Below are positions 1 through 9,700 of a stretch of 17,678 nt of DNA, in pieces (position 1 is the first letter of the stretch; each line of letters starts with the position of its first letter). The notes beneath the pieces are model-generated. The model saw only the letters and a list, made by a program, of their open reading frames with translations. It searched no databases and was not told the origin of the DNA. The DNA comes from Goniomonas avonlea. Its lineage: Eukaryota > Cryptophyceae > Goniomonadida > Goniomonadaceae. The stretch covers positions 1 through 17,678 of the forward strand of contig QUTJ01031764.1 in NCBI GenBank assembly GCA_003573635.1. The letters run 5' to 3'. The position numbers and the translations under genes are program-made.

Positions 1-162
1 TTTGACACTGTCGAGATCCTCATGGACTCGGAGGAGGGCCCGGGAGGCTCCGAGTTTGCTAAGGTCCACCTGTTCTTCGAGATACGCCGCACTAGACGCC
101 TGACCACGGACGTGGTCAAACGTCTGACCACGGCCAAACCACGTCAAAACGACCACGTGTGA
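1..162 (+). CDS. C-terminal end of an unrecognised upstream protein (partial)
   Basis: Frame 1 is open from the first base to a TGA at 160-162, giving 53 residues. The segment begins FDTVEILMDSEEGPGG and continues with a hydrophobic stretch (KVHLFFEI) and a basic tail (RRTRRLTT, KRLTT) ending NDHV. The composition (acidic patch, amphipathic strand, basic tail) looks like real protein, and an AATAAA signal lies about 200 nt after the stop, as expected for a eukaryotic 3' end. I do not recognise the family and assign no function. The tail contains a short internal duplication, RLTT-x-x-x-K-RLTT, made by repeated TGACCACG-type DNA words. The 5' part lies outside the window, and a splice site inside this stretch cannot be excluded. 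Confidence 0.5.
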   Translation, partial: FDTVEILMDSEEGPGGSEFAKVHLFFEIRRTRRLTTDVVKRLTTAKPRQNDHV

Positions 163-365
163 CCACGCCGTCAGCCGTGGGTCAAAAGTTCCTGATGTAC
201 TTACTGTGGTGCCAGGGGGAGGGCGTGTGTGTGTGGGGGTGCGTGTGTGGACGGTTGGGGAGGACGGGTGGATTGGGACCTCGTCGGTGTCGACGAGGAG
301 GGTTTGCAGCTGGTTTTGACTGTCATGTGGGGACTGGCGGCGGCCTACGCGCGTGATGTGTCTTA

Positions 366-371
366 AATAAA
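366..371 (+). terminator. Polyadenylation signal AATAAA
   Basis: A canonical AATAAA hexamer in an AT-richer pocket, 204 nt after the stop codon of the upstream partial gene and 355 nt before the start of the next gene. Position and orientation fit 3' end formation of the upstream transcript. A single hexamer can occur by chance, but it is the only plausible one I found between the genes. Confidence 0.45.
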
Positions 372-431
372 CCTTTGGGGGTGGCGGCGGAGCGGGGGCT
401 GAGGGAGGGTCGGTACCCTCCCCACGCGGGT

Positions 432-465
432 GTGGCACTGCCGTGTGTGGGAACACGCGTGCCAC
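432..465. repeat. Inverted repeat (two-tier hairpin)
   Basis: GTGGCAC (432-438) pairs with GTGCCAC (459-465). Inside it CGTGT (442-446) pairs with ACACG (453-457), leaving a 6-nt loop and a small internal loop. It lies downstream of the AATAAA and could be a transcript 3' structure or a regulatory palindrome. No function is shown. Confidence 0.3.
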
Positions 466-513
466 TCGTGTGGGAGCAGCTCCTCCGCCGTGCGAGTCGC
501 TGCAGTATTGCTG

Positions 514-536
514 ATGACACTGGTGTATAGTGTCAT
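514..536. repeat. Perfect 8-bp inverted repeat with 7-nt loop
   Basis: ATGACACT (514-521) and AGTGTCAT (529-536) are exact reverse complements around GGTGTAT. A competing pairing, CACTGG (518-523) with CCAGTG (543-548), overlaps it. It sits about 190-210 nt upstream of the giant gene's ATG, where a promoter element or factor-binding palindrome could be. This is only a structural observation. Confidence 0.3.
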
Positions 537-726
537 TGGGTGCCAGTGTTTGTAGGGGTAGGTCCGGGGGGACGGGAGTAATCTGTACGATACCGTTGTA
601 TCTAGCTAGTTTACTCTATCTCGGAGCGATAGCCTCACTCCCACCCAAATCTACACCTCTCCCAAAAACCGCCTCTCCCCCGCCTCGACAAGTAAAGCCA
701 TTTCAGTGTGTGTGCCCCACATTCAG

Positions 727-778
727 ATGCACCTCGCTGTCATCTTACTATTAATCGCGGCTGTTGCGCTTGCCACCA
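727..778 (+). other. Exon 1: signal peptide exon
   Basis: 52 coding nt giving MHLAVILLLIAAVALAT plus the first base of the next codon. Hydrophobic core AVILLLIAAVALA, with likely cleavage near ALA-T/N, so the mature protein begins at the first FN3 domain. The donor reads ACCA|GTGAGT, a near-ideal consensus. An ATG at 810 that could be mistaken for the start lies inside intron 1 and would give a protein with no signal peptide. Confidence 0.75.
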
Positions 779-3700
779 GTGAGTTCAGGCTTTTCAGTGC
801 GCTGTACTCATGGCTGTTGTAGACGTGCCTACAGTGTGCAAGAGTCCGGCTTTTGAGCATGGGCCGCTCAGATCAAATCTCACCTGGACAGCTCCAGATG
901 ACACCGGAAATGGCGCTTCTGATCCAGCTGTCCTCACAGGATACAAAGTGTACCGTTTTTTGTCGTCCGAGGGGTCCTTTGGCTGGGGACTTGTCGCCAC
1001 CGTCTCTCCCACCACGCCCGAGTACTCGTTTGTTGCTGCCAAGGGAGAAGATGTGACTGCGAGGGTTGCAGCAGTTAACAGTGCGGGAGACGGGCCCAAC
1101 TCAGTTACAGTCAGTACATACACCATGGACCTTCCTGATGCACCGACCTGGGCCAGTAGTACGCCCATTACAGTTGATCAACCCTTAAAAATATCTGCGA
1201 AATGGTTGAAACCTGTGGATGCAGGTTCAGGAGATAGCGTGCAGGTTCAAATTCTCGAGTATCGGGTCCAATGTGACACCAGCACAGACTTCTCAAATTC
1301 AACGGGATTTATGCGAATTGCGCGCACGTTCTCTTTGGGCTCCACGGATGCGCCTGTCGCCATGGAGATCGACGGCTTGACCAAGGGCTTGCTATATTAT
1401 GTTCGAGTGCAGGCGAGAAACGAGGCAGGTTTTGGTGCCTTTACTGTGGCTTATAATCGCACCGCACTAGGTTCGTTGAGTTGCACTTTCTGCTGTTGGC
1501 TGACAGAAACTGTCAGACCTGCCAGGTGTCCCCATCAATGTGGTCGTGGCTAATACTGAAAATGTGGATTTGCTCATTCGTTGGAATGCTCCTCCGGATC
1601 AGGGAAAGGGCACTAGCTCTGAGAGTGTCCTAATTTCTGGTGCCGGTGCGTATGAGATATGGCTCGGCACCGCAACCGGGCAGAATGACGTCGCGACCAA
1701 GCTACTGTCCCCCCAGAACTATGTTCATAACGTGCCCGGTCTCACCCTCGGAACGACTTATTGGGTCAAAATGCGTGCGCGCAACCCTGCAGGGGTCGGT
1801 GACTGGACTGCAAACTACTCTCGGACGCTTGCGGGTACTTTTTTCCCCTGTGTTACTCCGACAGCTCTCACCCTGTTCCGTTTTACGGTTCCACTTTTAG
1901 GTTCCTGCGGTGTTCCGCTTTAGACCCCCCCCCCCCTCCCTTTTCCTCTCCTTTGCCACGCACGAACCTCTTCCTCTCCTTTGACACACACTCACAGGGG
2001 TCCCGACGGAGCCTACCAAAGTTGCCGCAACCCTCATCTCGCCCCTGACCGTCCAAGTCACCTGGGGAATGCCAGTGGACACAGGAGGCGGCGGCCACAC
2101 AGTCTTGTTGGACCACTACCACGTCCAGTGGTCCAACGCAAGCGGGTTTGCGAGCACGAACCACACTGTGCTAAACGGCACTGCGTCCTCCGCCACCGTG
2201 ACCTCCCTGGCCAAGGGGGTGGAACTCTGGTTTCGCGTCGCGGCGGCAAATGATGGGGTGTCGCTCGGGCCGTACAGTGGCGCGTTTGGCCCTGTTATGA
2301 TAGCTGGTGGGCCCATGTCGATGGTTTTTCCCATCTGTTTTTTCGCTAGTAATCACGGCTATGTCTCGCTATGGGGGACGAAGTTCTGTTTCTTCCATCT
2401 GGGTTAAAACTTTCGCTCTCGATCTCGCTTTCTGTCGCTCTCGATCTCTCTTTCTGTCGCTCTCGACCTCTCCTCTTGATCTGATCTGGAGAGGCCTGCT
2501 GTCGCGTCGAGGCAGCTACCTCACGGTGAAGCGTTTGGCCCTGTTTCAGCAGTAGCAGGTTTGTCCCTGTTTTGACTCCATCGCGCCTAACAGACACTAT
2601 CGCGCTGCAACACCACCCGCACCGCACAGGCACCCCACAACCCCACCACGCCACAACCTTGCGCAATGCCTCGCACAACACACACAGCCATTGTTCGAGG
2701 CGAAGAGAGGAGGTAACCGTTCAGACGGTGCACAAATCTCCACAATATCTCCGCGCACACTCTACTCAACACTAGCCGCACAAACTTGACTGGCCACGGC
2801 AGGGCTGCCAACCGCCCCAACGAACTCCCATGGCTTCGCTTTGTCCGACACTGTGATCCAGTCCGTATGGTCCCTGCCAGCAGACACAGGCGCGTTCGGG
2901 CACATCTACCCCATAATTCGTTACGAGCTGGATAGAGCGGAGAACGCGCGCTTCAACGAGAGCTTGGTCAGCCGAAACGTATCCTTAGGGACAGCCAACG
3001 AGACCGTCACCGTGAACCACACGGGCCTAGCACACTTCCGGATGTACTATTTCCGTGTCCGTGCGATCACACAACCTGGCGTCTCTCCGTGGGCTGCCTT
3101 CAACTACCGGTCCCTGCAGACGTTCGTCAGCAGCCACGTGGTTACCAACCTCCTGCCCACCGGCGCGGTCTCGGTCACGGTTGTGGGGACGAACATGGGC
3201 GCCAGCGCGTACTCCTCCAGCGCCAGGGTCGGGTCGTCGGCGTGCGAGGCCGTGCGGTGGGTGTCGGACGTTGAGGTGGTGTGCAAGGTCGCTGCCGGCA
3301 GCCCGGGACAGTACCCGCTCGCCACCACCTCGGGCGGTAACCCGGGGACTCTCGCTCGGAGCCTGAGCTTCCATGCGCCCATGCCATTGAACGCGCGCCC
3401 CAGTAACGGGCCCCGCACGGGGTCGATGAGCGTGACGGTACTCGGAACGAGTTTCGGGCACTCCGATCTGTCGCCGCACTTGCGGATGCAGACGGGAGTC
3501 GAGGGCTCGCAGTGGGTGGCGGACTCGGTTGTTGTTTGTAAGACAATGTCGAGCGCCGACGATGGGCGCTTGTTTGTGACTGTTGGTGGGCTGAGCGGCA
3601 GCGAGCATGAATTGCTGTTTAACACGCCTGTTCCGATTCGTATTGCGCCAACGAACGGCCCAACGACTGGGGCCCGGTTGGTGACTCTAATCACAGCCAG

Positions 3701-6700
3701 CGTGCCGGATTTCACTCCACGCTCTCGCCTCGGTCGGACGGGTGCGGAGGCAACCGCTTGGTTTGCGAACACTGTGCTCATGCTCAAGGCACCTCTGGGG
3801 CGGGAGGGGGGCTTACAGAAGCACGTGACAGTGGTCCAGCACGGGGACAGCAGCTTTGCTGCCTTTTCGTACGACGCACCGGGCTTCCCTTCCCTCCCAG
3901 CGACTGTCTTGCCCGGTAACTCCTCGACCCCCAACACCACCGGCAACAGCAAGGCCGCCGATTGTCGCGTGCCGGTCACTGGCGCTGTCAGTGTCACCGT
4001 CGTCGGTGGCAGCATGGGAGTGTACCACGGGACGCCCGTGGCCCGGCTCGGCGGGTCCATATGCTTGGCCACAGATTGGTTGTCAGATACTCGGGTCACG
4101 TGCCGCTCGCAGCGTGCAGATAACTTGATAGCAGCTAGTTTGGCGGTTACGCTGGCCGTAGGCAGAGACGGCACAGCTCTTGACGCTTTTTCGTTTTTGC
4201 TGCCCACCCTGTCGTCGGTCGCGCTGAGCAATCGAGCGTCGACTGGTGCGACAAGTGTTACCATTCTGGGACGCAGTTTGGGCCGTGTTGTGAGCGCCAC
4301 CTTTCGTGTCGGGCTCTCTCGGTCGGAGGCGTCTTCGTGGCGCTCGGACTCCAGCGTGCTCCTCAAGCTTTCGTTCGCGACCTCCGAGGTGTCTCCTCGC
4401 GTCTTGGTCTCCTCGTCGCGGGTGCCCTCCGGCACACTGTTGGCAGCCATCTCGCACACCTTGTCGCAGCTACGTCGTGTCACAGCTGGCAACGCCGTTA
4501 CGACGGGCGCCGCATCGGTCACGCTGCTTGGGATCGGCTTCGGCCTGGCAGCTGACACGGGGCGCCCCATCTCCATCCTCACAGGGGGCGAAGGCTCCAG
4601 GTGGGTATCGGACACGTCTCTGGCCTGCAAGCTCGCGGCCGCCTTGCTCTCAAGGCCGTACGTTGCGGTCAGCTACGGCCTGAATGGTGTGCTATCGCTC
4701 TCGCGAGCACTCACCTATGACACGCCAAGCAGCGCGCCAGTCGTTGCCGGCGGTGCCAACGTGAGCACGGCTGGGAACGCGACAGGCGACCCACCTGCGG
4801 GCTCCAACGTGCCGACGACCAGCTCCGTCAGCGTCACAGTACTCGGCAGCAGCATGGGCAGTATCGCTGGCAGCCCCAACTTGAAACTCGGCAGCACCCC
4901 CTGCGTGGCGTCGCTCTGGATTGCGGACACAGCCCTGCTGTGCAAGAACCCCCGAGGGGGATCAGGGTCCCTTGGTTTTGCAGTGTCGGTCCAGGCCGTC
5001 GCCAGGCATTTGACGCCCGCTTCCGCTGGCCGCGGCTCCGTGTCCTTCGATGCTGAAGGCGCTTCCTCCCTCAATCGTGGCAATGCGGTGGCCACAGGTG
5101 CGTCGTCTGTCACCGTTGTAGGCTCTGGGTTCTCGGTTCGCGGGACCACGGTCCTGCGCGTCGGACACACGGTGGCGGAGGCGACGACCTGGCTGGCTGA
5201 TACAGCAGTGGTCAGCAAGAGCCCTTCTGGGTTCGGGGGCCTGTGCTCGCCCACGACAATCACCGCGGGTGGCTCTGCGGGTAGCAGTCTAGCGGTCGGA
5301 TTTGCCTTTGATCGCGCGTCGCCTGTTCCTGCCGCCCAGGCGCCCGGCAATGGAACTGCCACAAACGGCCCAGCCGCCCAGGGCACATTGCATGTTCTCC
5401 CTCCCGCTTTGGGTCGAGCCAACCTGCCCACATCCGGAGCTGTCAGCGTCACCGTTCTCGGCCGCAGCCTCGGGCATTTGGATGCCACGGGGCGGCTGCA
5501 GCTGGCCTCGAGCGCGTGCGTCGCGACTCTTTGGCTGTCCGAGTCGACTCTCCGATGTCGGGGTGTGTCTGCAGGAGGAGGTGCCAGTGCGGCCGCGGTG
5601 GCTTCAGTCGGTGATGGCGTGCCCGGGTCATTCGTGAACGCCTTTTCCTATGATGCAGGGGCCCCCGGCATCTGGTTCGTGCCGGTGGTTAACGGGACCA
5701 GCACTTGGATCTCGACCTTCAAGCTGCTTGCCAAGCAGCCGTCGAGCAGCAACGTTGCGCTCACGGGAGCGGCGAGCGTTACCGTCCTGGGCCGCAGCCT
5801 CGGTGGGAAGCCACAGTCTCAGAAGGCGCGGATTGGCCACACTGGCGCTGAGGCAAGTGTGTGGGTGTCTGACAGCAGCTTGAAGGTGAAGGTTCATGTT
5901 GTTGACTTCGCCACGGTCTTATTCGGCACTGGGAGTCGCGTCGTCTTCACCGTGGACGCAGCGTTTTCGCACGACCCACTCCTTGTTGGCTCGCTCTCCA
6001 ACCCCAACGGCGCCGCGACGGGCTCGAGTTCTGTCACCATAATTGGGAAGAGCTTCGGGTCAGAGGGGAACACCGTCCGCGTAGGGTCCCTCACAACTGG
6101 GTGCCAAGCCACCGGGTGGCTCTCCGATTCGTCGCTCTCTTGCAGGATTCCCGCGTCGTCGCGAACAGCCACGCCAGCCATGGCCGTGTCCCTGGGCCAG
6201 ACTCCGACCATGACGCTGACGCTGGCCTTCACCTACAACGCCCCCGGCCTCACTCTGCAGGCTTCTACTGCAACAGGCAACACGACCGCGCCTGGAAACA
6301 CCTCGGTGCCGAACGCCACAACGGTAACACCAGCGCCAGCAGCGCCCGGTACCGGTGCTGTCAGTGTGACGATTCTAGCTTCAGGGCTGGGGGTGGCTGC
6401 TGCCTCGAGCCTGAATCTTCGAATTGGCAGTTCTGGTGTGGCAACTACTCGGTGGGTGTCGGACACCTCACTCCGTGGCAAGCTTTCGGGGGCTCCGGCG
6501 CCCAACTCGAAGGTTGTTGTCTCCGCCGGGCCTGCCGGATCTTCGCAGCCGTCACCTGTGACTTTCCAAGGGCAAGTCGTCGCGGTCAGGCATGCCCCCC
6601 CCAACGTTGCCTCCACGGGCAGTGCCACTGTCACGGTACTCGGCAAAAGCTTCTCGCTCTCTCGTCGCAGCCCCCATATGCGCATCGACGGGTCGGCAGC

Positions 6701-9700
6701 ACAGGCGTCCAGGTGGGTTTCTGACTCGAGCATCTTGCTCAAACCGCCCCTTGCCCCCTTTGGTCTTGGGTCCATCACGTCCACCACCGCGAGCATCCTC
6801 ACAACGACCACCCGTGCACTGCACTTCGATGGCCCAGCGCTGTACTCTGTGATCGCAACCAATCTGCCATCCTCGGGCGCCGTCTCTGTCACTGTTTTTG
6901 GGCAGAACTTTGGATTTATTGACTTCAGCTTTGTTCCAGCGGTCGGGGTCACAAAGAGTGAGACCGCGGCGTTCATCAGTGAGTCTTCCATTCGCTGCAA
7001 GATCGCGCTCGGCGTGGGGCAGCAGCCTGTAACGCTGAAGCGCCTGTCGGCAGTGCACGACCCCAATGAGTACACTGTCGAAGCCTCATACGACATTGGT
7101 GCCGCGGCCCCATCCCGTGGCATTTACAACCTCCCCTCGACAGGCTCGGTCTCCGTCACCATCATAAAGAGCAACTTTGGCATGTATTCCACGTCCCCGA
7201 CCAGCCGGACCGGCCAAACGCGAAGTGAGGCCACAGTGTGGCTCTCCGACACCATGATGCTTCTGCGGCTCGCAGCTTCCTCCACTGCAGGACCAACCGC
7301 AGCGCTGCTCACTGTGGGCGGAGCGCCTGGCACTGCCGCCAGCGTTCTCTCGACCAACCTGCCGTCGCTGCGTGACACGGGGGGGCGTTCCGTGCCGCTT
7401 AACAGCGCAACTACTGGCGCGCACGTGGTCGTGCTCGTGGGTTCGGCCTTCGGAGAGCGGAGGTCATCCGTGAGCTCACGCCTTGGCCTGACAGCAGCAG
7501 AGGGGACAAGTTGGATGTCAGACTCCAGCGTCTGGTGCCTTGTCAGCGCAGGAACAGGGAACTCGCGTGGCTACTTGCTCACGCACAGCCGACTCAACAC
7601 ACAGCTTGCGAGTCTGACTTTCGCATCCACCCGCATCAGCTCCGGTGTGCGGACGAACGGCCCGGAAACCTGCAGTATCTCAGTAACCGTGGTGGGCTGG
7701 AGCCTTGCGCCGCTGTCTATGTCGGTGATGTCGCGCGTGTCGCACAGTGGGGCAACGAGCTCCGCTTGGCAGTCCGATTCCAGCCTGCTGTGCAAAGTGT
7801 CCATGGGGTTGCTGGACGGGCGGCGGCTGTATGTCACTGTCGACGATCATGTAGGACTCGCGACGCACTTCTTCAGCTACGACGGGCCTCAACCGACGTC
7901 CATTGCACCGTACAATGCTCCGACGACAGGCGCCGTGTCTATCACTGTTCTGGGGAAGCAGTTTGGCATGGTGGGCGTCAGCGCTCGCATCTACGTGACG
8001 GGCACGGTGGCTGAGAGCACGGGGCACTTTTCCGAGACATCACTCCGCGTCAAGGCCCGTAGCGGTGCGGGCGGCGCGAACTCTGTTTCGTTCCAAAAGG
8101 AGCTTCATGAGGAGGCGAGCGCCCTGACCCGCTCTGTGCTCACCTTCAACACACCCAATACCCAGCCTGCGCCCTTCAACACCCCTGCCACCGGCTCTGG
8201 GAGCGTCACGGTCGTGGGCTCCAACCTCGGTGTTCGTGCCGGCACGGGCGGCCTTCGGCTCGGCATCTTCTGCTGCGAGGTGTCTGTGTGGAGCTCCGAC
8301 ACCCTAGTGCTGTGCAAGACAGGAGCAATGTCTGGGTCCGACCTCCAGGTCTCGGTGTCCGTCCACGACGGCCGCACTGTGATGGCGCAGTCGAGGACCG
8401 TCTCCATGGACAAGCCAGATGTCCGACCGCTGTCTCGCAACTCGAACGTGCCCACTACCTCGTCAATATCCGTGACCTTGCTCGGCCTCAACATGGGGAT
8501 GCCCCACAGTGTCAGCGGCTGGCTCCGCGTTGGGTCCACCTCGTCGGAAGCGACGGTTTGGAAGTCAGACACCTCCGCAACCAGCAAATGCCCTGCCGCA
8601 GTCGCCTCCTGCCTCCGCAAGATCGTGTCCATTGGGCAGAAGCACCCGCACGTGCACCTCGTCGCGGCGTCGTTCACCTCCGACCAGCGGACCGTCCACG
8701 CTCCCAAGCCGCAATGCAGCAATGTGCCCAGCACTGGCACTGTTTTTGTGCTGGTGTTGGGAGCCAACTTTGGCCAGACCCACCGAGACACCGCTGGCGG
8801 ACGCATCGGCTCCTCTGCCACCGAGGCGTCATCCTGGGTCTCAGAATCGTCGATTGCGTGCCTCTCCCCTGCACGCAGTGCCTTCGTTGGGCCTTACGGT
8901 GTCGTCGTGACACTGCCAGGTGTGGGCGCTCGCACCCTCACACAGGCTGTTTCGTACAGTACACCGTCCTTGGCCATCGCCGCTCCGGCGTCTGGCAACA
9001 GGACCTCAACCGCGAACGGCCCTGCATCTGGGGCGACAAGCGTGACTGTGGTCGGCCGCAGCGTCGGGCACCAGGATAGCTCTTGGAGGGTTGAAATATC
9101 GTCGACAGCCTGTGAGACCACACGGTGGGTGTCCGACAGCTCTGTGCTGTGCAAGGCGACCGCCAGCGATGGAGCGGGCACTCAGGAGCAACTTGGGGTG
9201 ACCTACCTGCGCTCGAAAGTGGACATGCTTGCTGACGCTCCGGTCGTCTCGGGTCAGATTCGCTTGAACTCCCCCGTGACCGGCGGGTTGTTGATGACAG
9301 TGCTTGGGTCGGGAGTCGGAGGACCGGGCTGGGATACCACTCCGCGCGCACGGCTCGGTGGGTCGTCGTCTCCGGGGAGCGCTTGGGTGTCCTACACGGC
9401 GCTCAAGCTTCGCACACCACTCTGTGGTGGGAGGGGTGGGCTCGTGGTGGTGACAGCGAGCGCGCGTGCCACAGCCAAGGAGGCCGTGAGCTATGACGTC
9501 CCGGTTGTCATCATCTTTGACGCGTACAGCGCTGGGGCCACTGTGGTCTCCGGCAACTCAACCGCACCGGCGCAGTGGATTGTTCAAGTATGGGTGAACG
9601 GCGCCACTGCTGGCACCATCGGGCGGGTGCTGTTACAGGACGACAAGACGTTCCGCCTTGGCCCGCTGTCGCCTGCCCTCCCTGCTGGAGCCGTGGTGAG

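Larger units (their letters stand above)
163..726. other. Intergenic region: 3' UTR of the upstream gene and 5' region of the giant gene
   Basis: 564 nt without a convincing gene. The small open frames here (for example 159-356 and 530-754) are low-complexity and unlike protein. The stretch holds a GT-rich tract (about 221-250), an AATAAA at 366-371, two inverted repeats (432-465 and 514-536), and a pyrimidine- and A-rich leader (about 630-726). I see no clear TATA box. The bases just before the start codon are CATTCAG, which would also fit a splice acceptor, so a 5' UTR intron or trans-splice site directly upstream of the ATG is possible. Confidence 0.55.

Noticed and set aside
530-754. Short open frame of 74 codons overlapping the leader
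   Set aside because: It runs across the promoter/leader and signal-peptide exon in another frame, with Pro/Ser-rich low-complexity sequence and no family features.
810-1553. Intronless gene starting at ATG 810 and ending at 1553
   Set aside because: The start lies within intron 1 and lacks a signal peptide, and the end comes from reading through intron 2 into a shifted frame. The spliced model restores whole FN3 domains on both sides.
2307-2555. Small open frame of 82 codons in intron 4
   Set aside because: It is made largely of the pyrimidine-rich tandem repeat and shows no protein-like pattern.
3104-4630. Long minus-strand open frame of 508 codons, and similar ones at 4715-5488, 6233-7123, 8105-8821, 10601-11734, 12863-13969 and 15398-16681
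   Set aside because: They mirror the repeats of the plus-strand frame, have no recognisable domains, and arise because GC-rich codon use removes stop codons on the opposite strand. The plus-strand frame is continuous and full of FN3, IPT-like and Big-like motifs.
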